Notes: generated from the sequence alone by a model not told the origin. Counted from the stretch's first letter, positions 11,694-23,306 are shown. The stretch is 64,000 nucleotides of DNA from Ophioderma brevispina (GCA_023653785.1 JAMKCH010058438.1:1-64000), one strand, 5' to 3'. Numbers and translations: made by a program.

Positions 11694-12433
11694 TTAAAGG
11701 GACATAATGGCATGAAAAAAAATAACATAATGAAAAGGACCCTTACTGAAATCACTTCCACGAGTTTGAAAACAATTTGGGTGTTTACATTCTGTAAAAA
11801 CAGTAAAAACAGGAAGAGTTCCAGGGAGGAGGTGGCAGTTTGTGGCAATTTCTGGAACAAGGATGCTGACATTACTGCCAGAATTTACCAAACTGAAAAG
11901 CCTGTTGTCATCAGCTCACAGACCATGCTCTATTGTAATGTGCTAATCCGGGCTAATCTTATCTTTAACTGCAGATCAATTATCTACACAAGCCTAAAGT
12001 ACAATATGCACCTGATCCCGGATGTAGAAGTAACATGGTCCGGCCGTACTCACGTAGTCGGGGGAACAATGGTGAACAATAGGCAATCGATCTTCAGTTG
12101 ACTCTTTACGCACAACATTAGTTTCACGCGTTTAGTCCGATCTTCGTCTATGGAGCCCCGATATGGCTCTCCGGACTATATCTGCTGTCACACCGGCGTG
12201 GTAAATGCTTTTGATTGGGTCGAAAAACATGCTAGATCACTGTAAATTCTGTCAGGAGTGAACACTTGCTTTTCTGTTCCAGAAGTTGCCACAAACTGCC
12301 ACCTCCTCCCCCCGGAACTCTTCCTGTTTTTACAGAATTTAAACATCCAAATTGTTTTCAAACTCGTGGAAGTGATTTCAGTAAGGGTCCTTTTCATTAT
12401 GTCAATTTTTTAATGTCATCTATGTCCCTTTAA
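11694..12433. mobile_element. Long-TIR element with TTAA target sites
   Basis: TTAA at 11694-11697 and 12430-12433 flank inward repeats beginning agggacata. The arms match as inverted repeats over roughly 190 bp (about 11698-11890 against 12240-12429). The arms share aaaaggacccttactgaaat, cttccacgagtttgaaaaca and ggaggaggtggcagtttgtg. The interior (about 11900-12230) has no transposase frame. TTAA duplication points to piggyBac- or Kolobok-type mobilisation. The 129-codon plus-strand frame here is an artefact of the element. Confidence 0.85.
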
Positions 12434-12655
12434 GTGGTAAGTTCCTTGATGGGTGATTTGTGGTGTGTATTCCCGTAGGATTTTCATTTTAAAATGATTT
12501 TGTTGCTGTTGGGGTTTCAATAGGGCCTAAACTGAACCTGTACGTTTTGCAATTTTCGGAAGATCCCCCAATCCTGTAAGGGGGAAATGTTGTAAGGGAA
12601 AAATGTAAAAAGCGAGCTAAATTGTGTCTTGAAACTAACGCGTTCGTCTGGCCTA

Positions 12656-13062
12656 AGGATATATTTGCCTATGGTTCCATCCTTTAGTTAAAAGCGGTAT
12701 AGCCATTGGTTCAAGGTCACCCGGGGGGTAAATGCTCGATGTTGTTGAAAATGGGCATTCCTGATTCATTATGAAACAGAAATGCATTTTTACTTTTGGT
12801 GTAGCACCCATTGCGACATCAGGGAAAGGTTTGGTGACCCCCATAGACCATGTAGACCCTGTCACATTTTGCTATGTAATTAGCCAAATGTCACACACTG
12901 TTAAAATAAACATTATTTGGATCCTGTGAGACCATACAAACAACTATACAATTTAAAAAATATGAAGCAGTTGGGGTAATTTGTACCCCAGGATGACCTT
13001 GAACATTATTGGGCTATAGCGCTTTAACTAAAGGTTGGAACCTAGGGCAAATAAACTTTTGT
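12656..13062. mobile_element. Inverted-repeat element (~80-bp arms)
   Basis: The left arm 12656-12735 (atatttgcctatggttccat, then tttagttaaaagcggtatag and ggttcaaggtcac) is the imperfect reverse complement of the right arm at about 12985-13062 (aggatgaccttgaac, then gggctatagcgctttaacta). No coding content. It is MITE-like. Confidence 0.7.
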
Positions 13063-13199
13063 CCTCGCCTGAACTTTGTTCGGCAGAGAGGACTGAGTAC
13101 TCACTTTGTCTGTCTGTTGTCTGTCTGCTCGTCGGTCCGTTCTGGTATGTCGTATTTCCGTTGTCTGTCATGCTGTCTGTTGCTCGCCGTTGGTTCCAC

Positions 13200-14290
13200 A
13201 TGGATGGTACGATTTATTGGAGTTCCGTAAGGGCTACGGTGATGTAACTTGGTGGAAAGAAGCGGGTCCCCGAGTTCTCGACCTGATGGAAGATTTTGGG
13301 CCGTAAAATAGCAATAGTATCTAATTGCATAATTACGAAAATTCCCCTAAGGCTGCGTACAAGTTTCTGGGTTCCCGTAAGGGCGTATGATGATGTAACA
13401 TGGTGGGAGGAGCTGGCTGGAGAGTTCTCGAAACTGATTAGATTTCGTCGTATTTCGAGCAAATTAAGTATGCAAAGAGCTAATTAATACATGGAAAAAT
13501 CAGTTGTGATTGCGATAATTTTACCACGGACACGGCTACAGCAACTTCCTTCGCTGCTGAAATTCCTATCATGGTGCGCATCTTTTTATCCCCCTGGCTT
13601 GAAAAGCAGAAGGGGGATTATGCTATCAGTCAAGGAGGCGCGGCGGCGGCGGCGTCGGGCGTCCAACACAATCTTGTGAACGCGATAACAATGCGAACCA
13701 TAAGGGTTATGGTGCAGTAACTTGGTGGGTGGGGATCTCGGACACTGCATGGCCCTTCATCTGATAGAGTATGGGCATGGGCATTATGCTCATAGGTGAT
13801 AACCTAATTTGCATAATTAATGAGTGAATTGGGGGTACAATCGTCGTGAAACGGCGATAACATGAGACCCATAAGGTTATGGTGATGGAAGGGTGGGGGG
13901 CATCGGACTGCCATGCACTTTATCCTGATTAGATTATGGGCATGGATATGCTAATGTAGGTACCTAATTTGCATCATTAATGAGTTAATTTGGGATATTT
14001 GGCCCGAAAAGCTCTCTGTGGACAAACTATCTGAAGATCATAAGTCCGATTTTGATTATGTGATATCTTGGTGGCCCCGGGGGGTAATCTATGTCCTCTC
14101 GCGCTGATTAGGTTAGGTTGTGGCTGCCTGATCTGCTAATAAATAGCTAATTTGCATATTTATGGCTAAATTGGGGTATTTTCACCCATAAAACTTGTGA
14201 ACAAACTATCTGAAGATCCATAAGTCCGATTTGATGATGAAACGCTGATGGAAGGGTGGGGAATCATGTACTCTCGCGATGATTAGGTTT
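13200..14290 (+). repeat. Diverged ~165-180-bp satellite-like tandem repeat
   Basis: A motif series recurs near 13210, 13370, 13700, 13865, 14040 and 14215: cataagg or cgtaaggg, then a ggtgatgtaacttggtgg-like phrase, a tctcg...tgattag phrase, and cctaatttgcat followed by taatga. Units are diverged and uneven in length. Small frames inside are by-products. Confidence 0.7.
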
Positions 14291-15035
14291 AAGGTGGGTT
14301 GTAGGGTTAAAGGGGTGTCGGGTTACGGGATGGGCGGGTCCGGGGGTTAAGGGGCGTTGTTGCTTTAAGGGGGTGTTTGGCTTTAAGGGGGGTTGTCCGG
14401 GTTTAAGGGGGGTTGTCCAGCTTTAAGGGGGGTTGTTGGGTTTTCAGTGGGATTGTTGGGGTTTAGGTGGGTTGTCGGGTGAAAGGGGGTGTCCGGGTTA
14501 AGGGGGGTTGTTGCGACTAAGAGGGATGGTGGGGTTATTGAAGGTGGGTTGTCCGGGTTTTTAAAGGGTTGTCCGGGTTAAGGTGGCGTTGTCTGGGCCT
14601 TAAGGGGCTTGTTGTGGTTTAAGGTTGGGTTTGCACGAGTGTAAAGGGGAGTTGTCGTTTTAAGGGGGGTTGTTGGGGTTTTAAGGGATTTTTGGAGTTG
14701 TTTAAGGGGTTTTTTTGAGGTGTAAGGTGGGTTGTGGCACATAATAGCGTATGCATGCGCCGACGTGCACACATGCAGCGCATGCGCGTATGCGCGCATG
14801 TGCGTATGCCATTGAGCTGACGTTGCACTGGGGTCCGGTTTAAGGGGGGTTGTCTGGGCTTAAGGGGGATTGTATGGGGTTTAGGTGGGTTGTGCCGGGT
14901 TAAAGGGTGTCGGGTTTAAGGGGGGGTTTGTATGGGCTTAGGGGGCTTGTTGTGGTTTAAGGTGGGGCACGAGTCTAGGGGGGGGTTGTCCAGGTTTACG
15001 GGGGGTTTGGGGTTTAAGGGGATGTTGGGTATGCC
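14290..15035 (+). repeat. G-rich minisatellite, unit like tttaaggggggttgtcngg
   Basis: About 30 variants of a ~20-30-bp unit built on ttaagggg + ggttgt lie head to tail on the plus strand. The block interrupts the ~170-bp satellite, which resumes after 15290. Repeated G-tracts give quadruplex potential. It is not the canonical TTAGGG telomere repeat. Confidence 0.85.
14735..14815. other. Alternating purine-pyrimidine tract (Z-DNA prone)
   Basis: Runs such as gcgtatgcatgcgcc, gtgcacacatgcagcgcatg and cgcgtatgcgcgcatgtgcg alternate purine and pyrimidine over about 80 bp, embedded in the G-rich minisatellite. Confidence 0.7.
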
Positions 15036-15289
15036 GGACAAATGCGCGTTAAAAAAATAAGAAAAATCACAAGGGTAATGACAGTTGTCAGCGGTTATTT
15101 AAAAATTTGTAAACCGCTACCGCCCAGGGGGATTAGCGGTTCGAGAACCGACGACCGGTATTTGAAATTTGAAAGAGTGAGTGATAATGAGGCCTTACTT
15201 AGCTTAGGTATGACAAATGAGCTCATTCAATATATTATTACTGTATTTCTGAAACCGTACATCGGATAGCAAAAATCCTCGCTGCATTG

Positions 15290-15944
15290 AAATGAATACT
15301 ATTGCCATGCATCTTTGTTGAATTCATAATTGGGTCAATAGTGGCATTTGGGCGTAAAATGCTAATGAAGTGTCTAATTTGCATAAATTAAGAAAAAAAA
15401 GCTGGTACGAGTATCTAGAGTTCCGTTAAAGGCAATAATAATGGAAACTTGTGTAAGGAAGCGGGTTGAAGAGTTCTCGACCTGACTGATTTAGATTTTG
15501 GGGCGTATTTGGGGTAATTAGGTGTGCAAATGAGCTAACTTGTATGCATAAAATCTGCGTAATGTTAATGCTATATTTTTAAACGGTACATCTGATACAC
15601 AAAATTCCTAACTGCATGAAAGCATGTTATGGTGCCCATATTTTTGCCATTGAATGTATGTGAATATGCGGCTTAGGTAGGCAAATGGCAGCATTTAATA
15701 TGCATAAGGCGCTGTATTGCTGAAAAAAAAACGGTACATCGGAGAGCAAAATTCCTTTGCTACATTGAAAGACTAGTGTGCCATAACCAGATTGTGTGTG
15801 TGAAATCATAGTAGGTCAAAGTGCATGTGGCAAATAAAGGGGTATGGTATTTGTGATGCAATGAGCTCATTAGAATATGTGTAATTGCTCTATCTGAAAC
15901 AGACATTGATATGACAAAATTCGTGTTACATGGAGCAGGGGGGT
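15290..15944 (+). repeat. Further diverged units of the ~170-bp satellite
   Basis: Phrases from the 13.2-14.3 kb satellite recur here: ctaatttgcataaattaa near 15376, agttctcgacctga near 15470, gtgcaaatgagctaa near 15525, and two acggtacatcngatanaca phrases. It is the same family on the other side of the G-rich insertion. Confidence 0.6.
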
Positions 15945-18120
15945 GATGAGACAGAGAAGTAGGGGGTTGGCGAGAAGGAGAGGGTGCTGTGCTCCTGCGG
16001 GGACGGGGGAGGGGCGTAGGAATGTTGGGGAGGGACGGGGATTGTTCGAAAAGCGGTGTTGGGGAGGGGATGCTTGAAAGGAGGGTTGGGGAGGCTGGTA
16101 GGGTGTTGAGGGGGGTTTGTGGGCGGTGGGTGGTGCGGGTAGTGTTGGGGGGGGGTTGAGGTTATGGTGTTGGGGATGGTGGAGGTTGGGCTGGAGGGGT
16201 GGGTTATTGAGGGGTGTGGGGAGGCATTCTGGTAGGGTGTTGGGGTAGGGGTGGGGGTTGGGGGGTTGGGGATAGGGGATTGGGGTGTTTGCTTGAGGTG
16301 GCGGGGGGGGTGAGGCGGAGATGAGGGAGGAGGTGGATGTGGCGGGTTGGGGAGGGGGAACTGACGGATGGAGTGTTGAGGGGGCATGTGTTGGGCGAGG
16401 AGGGTTGTGAGGGGCTGTTGGGGAGGGGTGGTGTTGAGGAGAGGGTTGGGCGAGTCGAGGGCGCCTAGGGTTGTTAGGGGAGTGTTAGAGGGGGTGCCCT
16501 TGGGAGGAGTAGGGTGTGTTGGGGGGGGGAGGCGGGTAGGGTGTGAAGGGTGCTGTTGGAGGGATTGGGGGGGGTAGGGTTGTCTGAGGGGTGTTGGGGG
16601 AGGGGGGGCGCAAGGGTGTTGGGGTGGGGGTGGGTTGTGGGGGAGGGGTGGAGTGTTTTTATTTTAATTGGGGGAGGGGTGGGGTATTGAGGGGCAGGCG
16701 GGTGCGGGTGCCTAAATATGGATGTTTGAGGAGGGGGGTTGGGGGTGAGGGGGTTGGGGATGGGGTGGGTGATGAGAGTGTGTTGGGCGCAGTGGGAATG
16801 GGAGGTTGGGGAGGGAGTGGGGTGTTTTGTGGAGGAGTGTTGAGGGGTGTTTGTTGTTGGATCGTGTTGGGTGACGGGGGTAGGGTGCTCTCTCTGTGGG
16901 ATGTTGAAGGGTGGTGCGGGAGGGGGTTTGAAGGGGGAGTGGGGAAGGATTTCCCTCGGCTTTGCCGGTGTTGGGAGGGGATGGTGGGGTTGGGAGCGAG
17001 GTGCTGGTGTGGTGGGGTGTGGGCGTTGTGGGGGAGGGGTGTTTGGAGGGGTGGGGGTGTTTGAAGGGTGTGGCGGAGGAGTGAGGTATGGTGGTTGGGG
17101 AGGGTGGGGTTGATGCCAAGTGGTGGGGAGGGGCGAGGGGGTGTTGCGGGGGTGTGTGCCGGGGGATGGGGTGGAGTGTTGCAGGAGTGTGGGAGGGAGG
17201 GGGAGGGGTTTTTTTGTTGCCAGAGGGGGGGTCTGTTGTTGCAGTGTGTTGGGGAGGGGGTTATTGGGGTGTTGGGGGGGGTGGTGGTTGAGGGGGGTGG
17301 GTAAAGGGTATGCGGGTGTTGGGGGAACGGGGAAGGGGTATGGGAGTGTTGGGAGGGGGGTGGGGTGTGCGGGTGGTTGGGGTGGGGGTTGCGGCGTGTT
17401 GGGGAGTGGGGCGTTGCGGGGGTGTGGGGAGGGGGTGGGGGGTGAAAGTGTGGTGTGGTGGGGGGGGATTGTGCGGATGTTGGGGAGGGGGGGGGGTGTT
17501 GCGGGAGGGTGGGGAGGGGTGGGGTGGGGTGTTGGGAAGGGGGGTGGGGTGTAGTGCTTGAGGAAGTGGGTGGGGTGTTAGTGAGGTGTTGACTGGTGAT
17601 GAGGAGGGGGTAGGGTGTGAGGGGGTCGTTGCGGATGGGGTGGGGTGCGCAACGGGTGGGGAGGGGCGAGGCGGGAGGGGAGTGTTGGGGAGGGCGGTGG
17701 GGTGTTGAGGATGTGGGTTGAGGAGGGTGTGGGGTGTGTGGAGGGGTTTGTTTTGTTTTGGGGTGTTGGGAGGGGGGGGGTGTTTGAAGGGTGTTGGTGG
17801 GAGGGGGATGGGGTGTTGCGGGGTGGGAGGGGTATGGGGTGTTGGGGAGGGGGTGGGTGGATGTTGCGGAGGGGTTGGGAGGGTATGGGGGTTGTGTTGG
17901 GAGGGGTATGGGGTGTTGGGGTGTTGGGGAGGGTGTGGGGGGTTGCGGCGGGTTGGGGAGGGGCTGGGGTTTGTGTTGCGGCGTGTGGGAGAGTGGGGTG
18001 TTGCGGGCCGGGTGGTGGGAGGGGGTGGGGTGTTGCGAGGGGGTGTGGGGGGGGTGTTGTGGATGTTGGGGCGGGGGGGGGTTGTGGGTGTTGGGGAGGG
18101 GGTGGGGTGGGGGTGGGAGG
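15945..18120 (+). repeat. 2.2-kb G-rich minisatellite
   Basis: The plus strand is almost C-free, composed of variants of ggggtgttggggagggggtg with unit lengths around 30-40 bp. Many closely spaced G3-G5 tracts give dense quadruplex potential, and strand asymmetry is extreme. Minus-strand frames of 504, 290, 187 and 153 codons, made of Pro, Thr, His, Asn and Ser, exist only because the C-rich complement has few stop codons. Several frames are open over the same bases, so no gene is called. Confidence 0.9.
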
Positions 18121-19186
18121 GGAGATCTGCCAATCCTCCAACTGTATGGCTTGATAACTTTTTGGAAAACCACCCCTGTTATTCCTACAATTGCAAGGTG
18201 GTCTGCTGCTCTTTGTCTTACAGCTATGCGCGAAACGCAGGACGGGACCTTGTGGTTCGAGAACCGCCCTTCTTCTAATCTCTTATAAGGTTAGGATCTA
18301 CGATGCCAAACAAAAACTTTTGAACACCAGTCGGATTCCCTTCATCCCACGAAAACTAGAGGAGGATTCCGTTTGTTCACATTGCAATGCAGAAACTTGT
18401 GTTTCAGATATTAACGTTATAGCATTTCTAAAGGGTTAAATGTTTTTAAATCATGGCCATCTAAATACTAGTTTGTGTGGCACTTTGCTCAATGTTCAGC
18501 CTAAAATTTTAAAACAAGGAGCTAACAATGCTGAGACATTTAAATTTTCTTGATCTGACCTGAAAAAACTGGCGTCTATAGTGCATTGTTTATTAGTGTC
18601 CCTTTTTAAAATTTGTCGATCGATTACCGCACCAGACGCGCTGAGATGGTAGAGACCCGGATATTAGCATTGGACAGGCGCAGATAACTGGGTGTGGATG
18701 GAATGAGGACTAACCCAAAGGTCTATTACCATTCATAGAGAATCATGATTTGAACTTTTTTAATTTACTTTATAATAATACCAATTGAAATTTATCTACA
18801 ATACCAGAACAATTGTGGTACTTAATTGCTTTAAGATGGGAATTCCCCCTCCCCTTCAGAAGGCTAAAACTAAAAACTGAAATTGAAGGACACAAATACC
18901 CTTCTATTGATTTTTGTTTGACCAACAATCGCAGCTTCTGTTCAAAAGTTATGGGTCGAAAATTAACTTTCCTTAAGCTATTTCTACGTATTTTTTCTCA
19001 ATCTGCGATATTTATTTTATTTTTTTGTCACTTTAAAAACATACTCAAAAAGTAAACATGTGAAATAAGCTTATTGAATCTCGAATTTCCACAATTTGTG
19101 AAAAAATCAAACACTTTCAATTGTATAAATTAAAATAGCATTTCTAATCTATCTCTATCTAAAAACGTCCGCAGCCGAGATGCTGT
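18121..19186. other. No gene recognised
   Basis: Mixed-composition DNA. Frames at 17718-18439 run out of the G-rich block, and their unique part has no domain I recognise. The stretch 18630-18720 is GC-richer without a tRNA or other RNA structure that I can see. Confidence 0.45.
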
Positions 19187-19640
19187 TCAACCTATGAGCG
19201 CCAATGTTCCCTGTTTGTCATTAGGTTGGGATGTCAGATGATCCTGCTGGATGTCTTCAGCAATCACATCAATGTAGTTTAAGGGGCGACGACCCCTGAT
19301 TTGGCATGGTAACTTCCAACACTGTGACTCTGAGACTACTTGGTCAAATCGCACGAGGACAGTGACCGCAAATCGTGCACGGCGTGGGCAACAAGAAGAT
19401 GAAATTGGAAGCATATCTCCATATATCTGTGCTTTGGGGGGGGGGGGGGGGGGGTCTTGTGCTCGCGCCAGATATGTTTTGTACTCGCAATAAGAAACTT
19501 GGTGAGGTTGCCATCCAGTCTATCCTGTAGCCCTTTCTCTTTCTCATGGTCCAGGTCTCAGATCCATATAACAGTATACTCTCTACACAGGCTCTAGAGA
19601 ATTTCAGCTTGGTTGAAATTGGAGATACCAGATTTGCCAT
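19187..19640 (-). pseudogene. Non-LTR retrotransposon reverse transcriptase, C-terminal fragment
   Basis: Minus-strand translation gives LKFSRACVESILLYGSETWT, then RIDW...LRVQNI. In other frames it gives RARFA and GRRPLNYIDVIAEDI. The order matches the thumb and C-terminal part of RTE-like endonuclease/reverse transcriptase proteins (CVESILLYGSETWT, LRMVQNISW, RLRFAGHC, GRR...YIDV..ED). Frameshifts and a run of G at 19437-19455 break it. Only the 3' portion is present. Confidence 0.75.
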
Positions 19641-20944
19641 AATGGGTGTCGTTTATTGCAGGATTCCAAGCTTGTCCTTTGCGTGACAGGAAGTCTTTCG
19701 TGCTGTTGGCAAATAGGACCCTAGATACTTGAAAGTCCTTGACCTCTTTGAGTTGGCTTACCATCTGCTTTTTTTTTTTTTGTGTTCAGATAGGTTATGA
19801 TCGTCTTCCTCATTGACAGTCCTATATTCAGTCTTCTTGGCACTTTGATGTAGGCCGACTTTACGAAAATACACTGTTTCTAGACTAAATTGCGGATATC
19901 TATCGCAAATGTAATTTTTTTGAAGACATGTCATCGTTGTCGCAAGTATTTATCTAGAATGGGATAAAAAAGGCCAAAACAATCTTATTTGACTTTGCAT
20001 TGGAACTACTCAAGTTCTCATGGAGCTAATGGCATTATTCTAGTTCAATGCATAGTCCAATTAGTCCTTAATTTGCTTTTCATCCCATCTCTCGGTCTAA
20101 ATCGTTTGAGAAAATCCTTGCGACAATGACATGTTAAAATTCACTTTTGAGATATCGGCGATTTAGTATAGAAACAAAGTTTCGGTATACTTTTAATAAT
20201 GCTATTTTACTTTTAATTAGGCAAAAAAAAGGGAACATCATTTTTTGACCCACTTTGTATTTTCCCTATTTTTTTTAAATCGCTAAAACACCAATATTCA
20301 CACAAAATGCGCGCGGCACGCGGTCTTCGAGAGTTTTTTTCTTGGCCTAAATCAATTACATAAGTGCTTGAATTTTCCTCGAACTTTGGAAAATATAGAT
20401 CAAAAGCGGATTAACTTTTGAGATGATTTTTTGTAGTGGAATAAATATCCCAGCTTGAGAAAATACAATTGGTTCAAAATTTGGTATTGAAACTTATTTT
20501 TTTCTCTTACCCTGTTTAAATCTTAAGGCTAAATGATATTTGGTTTTGCTTTGTTGACCAATATTAATTTTATAGAGTACTTTATGGGATTCAAAATCAC
20601 ACGTTTTTAGCTCGCAATAAAAACTAGTTTCAAATAATCGGCGTAAAATTTTACGATGGGTGTTGGGCTAAGGAAGGCCCATTCCATCAAGATTGAAATT
20701 TTACATACTTTTTCTGGGTCATCCGCTTTAAAGGTGCAACGAGATTTTGGGACATCCATTGTGTCAAAGGTAGTATTTTCATATAGATAAAACTCCATTT
20801 CCCATTTAGATTGCTTCTTTTGAATAAACACAAAAAATGTTCCAATACTATTTTATAGTTTTGTTTCTGCCAACGGTCCCCACCACCCGTCCCGCATTAT
20901 TTTCTGTTATACTAGTATAGTATATGTTCATAACAAGCAAGGAA
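19641..20944. other. No gene seen
   Basis: The first ~150 bp may be more of the LINE relic. The rest is AT-rich with no supported frame. The minus frame at 20607-20831 (74 codons) has no domain and lies beyond the poly(A) signals of the neighbouring minus-strand transcript. Confidence 0.45.
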
Positions 20945-20966
20945 ATCAAACACAAGAAAAATACAT

Positions 20967-20989
20967 TTTATTTGAAAATCCAATTTATT
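20967..20989 (-). terminator. Two poly(A) signals (AATAAA) on the minus strand
   Basis: AATAAA occurs on the minus strand at 20967-20972 and 20984-20989. Both lie about 410-435 bp downstream of the stop codon at 21402. They mark a plausible 3' end near 20945 for the minus-strand transcript whose last coding exon is at 21402-21578. Confidence 0.5.
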
Positions 20990-21401
20990 CATCATTTCTC
21001 AACTGTCGGGTTTACAGCAAGCATACACAAATGTAACAATGCCTTAAATAGCCATTAGGGGCCTATCATATTTCAACTGTAACATACAAGTCATTAACTA
21101 GAATTTCAACTACAATTTCTTGGTGGCAAAATTCGCCTTGCGTCATTTACTGTGCTGAAAAAGCAGACATTGTCATACCAGTGGAATGCCGCTTGAAGTG
21201 AGTAGGTTGGACGCCATTGGCGAATCGCGTATTAAACAGAATAGGCGGCTTCGCTTCAAGTCACAGATATCACGGCACAGGACATTGCCCCTCCTACGGA
21301 TTCTGAAAGCACACAACAGAGCGTTTCCAAAATTTGAAGTTATGCACTTGAACAAGCTTGCATCTCAACAAGATTATGTTAATACCAACTCATGGCACTG
21401 T

Positions 21402-21578
21402 CTATGTTTTGTACTCGCTGCTTTCCATTCCCGGAAGTGTCTTGTTGCGAGCAAATGCAAAGGAAAGAGAATCTCGGTCAGTAATTTTATGTAACAGTAT
21501 TATCTGTTGTGCAATGACACTGTGAACAGGGGTTCCAAAAAACAATTTAGGATACAGTTTGCTCACATCCATACTACC
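21402..21578 (-). CDS. Candidate terminal coding exon (unidentified protein or receptor tail)
   Basis: A pyrimidine-rich acceptor (gatttttgtttag) precedes an open frame of 58 codons ending in TAG at 21402. It reads GSMDVSKLYPKLFFG, then VIAQQIILLHKITDRD, then LPGMESSEYKT. Entry phase 0 matches the phase-0 exit of the exon-like segment at 21984-22124. A 3' UTR with two AATAAA signals follows. I do not recognise the family. Because the only upstream exons on this strand belong to the lipoprotein receptor, it could be the receptor's C-terminus, but the residues do not resemble known LDLR-family tails. The alternative is a separate gene whose 5' exons were missed. Confidence 0.45.
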   Translation of the reverse strand, partial: GSMDVSKLYPKLFFGTPVHSVIAQQIILLHKITDRDSLSFAFARNKTLPGMESSEYKT

Positions 21579-21983
21579 CTAAACAAAAATCAAAAGGAAA
21601 AGGTTCCATTTGTTAATGACCATAGAACACTGGTCCCACATTTTTTTTCTTAACTGAATGCGTAATAGGAACACCAACAATACAGGCTTTTTCATTAACA
21701 CTCAACGAAAAATTGCATCTTTTGGTTTTTATTCTATTATCAACTTGACAATTCATACCACATTTTACAAATGTTTAGCAAGGCCTTTCTATGGTGGAAT
21801 GTATTACCTTCTAAGAACTTGCGTTTCCTTTGACAGTTTTGCTTCCTGATTAAACTTTAGTTTTGCTGACTTTGCATACGGTTATCAAAACTAATGCTCC
21901 ACATGAATGGGAAAATGTTCAACTTATACAACCCCTATAAACTATTTAAATATTTCCACATAAAACCCAACATGAAGTCATAC

Positions 21984-22124
21984 CTTAAAGTGAAAAATGT
22001 CCGAATCAGTTTTTGGGATGTACTGACCAGATTTCCCTTTTCCAGATTTTTGGTAAATTTTGTGGGAATCAGTCTTACTTCCAGCTTCCCCTTGCCAAAG
22101 CTACCCCCCACATGAATAGGATAG
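21984..22124 (-). CDS. Exon-like segment b, copy 1
   Basis: On the minus strand it reads YPIHVGGSFGKGKLEVRLIP, then TKFTKNLEKG, and ends at AAG|gtatga, a usable donor. A 2-base insertion relative to copy 2 shifts the frame after NLEK. Copy 2 continues there as ESGQYLPKPDSDIFHFK, and copy 1 reads GQYIPKTDSDIFHFK in another frame. With one base taken from segment a, the start phase fits (GG|C TAT CCT). The acceptor (caaaag) lacks a good pyrimidine tract, which weakens the call. No family recognised. Confidence 0.4.
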
Positions 22125-22571
22125 CTTTTGTGTATTACTATTTCCCTTTAAAGCATTAAAAGATATTACCAGTCTGCTTGAATAGGGAGAGTTACATGCC
22201 TAATATTAAGCATTCACTGCACCATCCACCACTAGTCCTACATACCGCAGAAATGCATGCCAAGAATATTAATATTTCGTTGTTTTTTAATCATAGGAAT
22301 ACCGAGCAAAATTTTTTAAAGACCACAATGACTAAAGCCATGGGGGACGCATCATTCCCTATTCGGGAATATGAAGTTGGGTCTGCCAGCTCAGCGGCAA
22401 AATTAATTATTCCACATACGCGTGACAAGTTTTAGAGTTGGGTGGGAATTTTGTTTAACTCATGAATCAGTCGAGCTAAATTGCTTCATATGTTGACAAT
22501 TTTTTTAAATATAACGTCCATGTATCTTGAGACATGTAATGGTTCATCCCCCTTAGGCCCAGTAAACTTAA

Positions 22572-23306
22572 CCCTCGTCTACTGGAGCCATTTTTTGTAA
22601 CAAAACTCCCGAAGGGGGGGTGTTCCCACCCCTGTGATTTTTTCGTTACTGAACACCATTTTCCATTGGTACCAAAATAAGTACTAAACCCCATTATGAC
22701 GTCACCATGGACGTCATATGTGAGGAAAGTACTAAAATACTGAATATAGGGTGGGAAAATTGATATTTTGCAATTTTAGCGCTCAAACACCCATTACGCT
22801 CTAAGAATGGTCTCATTATATAAAGCTATCATTTCCCATCAAGTAGAGTCCAAAAACCGCAGATCTGATTTTCCAAGCCTTTTTGCGAAAACGTTGAATT
22901 TTTCACTGTTGTGGTCTATGGAAATGGCAGTTTGCTGACATGCGAACTTTATGACGTCACTGACGTAATGCTTAGGCATGTTTGGTACTCATTTTGTGTA
23001 TCAATGGAAGAGGAGAACATAGCTATCTATTGGTACCAAACTCAAGGGTCTGTGATGTTCCTGTGAGTTGTGTTAGGCATGTTGGTCCTTCTCTTCCGGA
23101 GGGGGGGTGTGGTTTACCACCCCCTATCGATCACTTAGGGGATCACCCTTTCTTACCTATACCCTGGTGTATTTTGTGTTTTGGATTAAAATGAGCAGAA
23201 CATGTCTTGACAATTACATTAAATAATTTGGCACAAAAAGGGGGTTTTACAAGCGGGGAAAAAACCGAAGGGGGTGGTAACCACCCCCCCTTTCGGTAAC
23301 TAGTGT
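22572..23306. mobile_element. 735-bp insertion flanked by TTAA
   Basis: TTAA at 22568-22571 and 23307-23310 bracket a segment absent from the paralogous copy, where a single TTAA (24951-24954) joins the same flanks. The left end begins ccctcgtctactgg; the right end reads outward as acactagttaccg, so terminal pairing is weak. Subterminal blocks on both sides carry cgaaggggggg followed by g/t-rich and ccaccccc sequence in opposite orientation. At 23265-23296 this forms a hairpin. There is no transposase. It is a TTAA-specific non-autonomous element, of piggyBac or Kolobok type by target site only. Confidence 0.75.

Noticed and set aside
11712..12101. 129-codon plus-strand ORF
   Set aside because: It lies in the arm and interior of an inverted-repeat transposon, with no resemblance to a transposase.
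14290..18120. Interstitial telomere or CRISPR-like array
   Set aside because: Units are irregular, are not TTAGGG, and have no uniform repeat-spacer pattern.
16659..18173. 504-codon minus-strand ORF rich in Pro, Thr, His and Asn
   Set aside because: It is the complement of a C-poor G-rich minisatellite. Several overlapping registers on both strands are equally open and there is no domain, so it is compositional.
21173..21355. 60-codon minus frame (RIRRRGNVLCRDIC...) preceded by a tgctttcag acceptor-like site, first considered as the receptor tail
   Set aside because: It lies after the stop codon of the better-supported exon at 21402-21578, has no NPxY and reads as 3' UTR.
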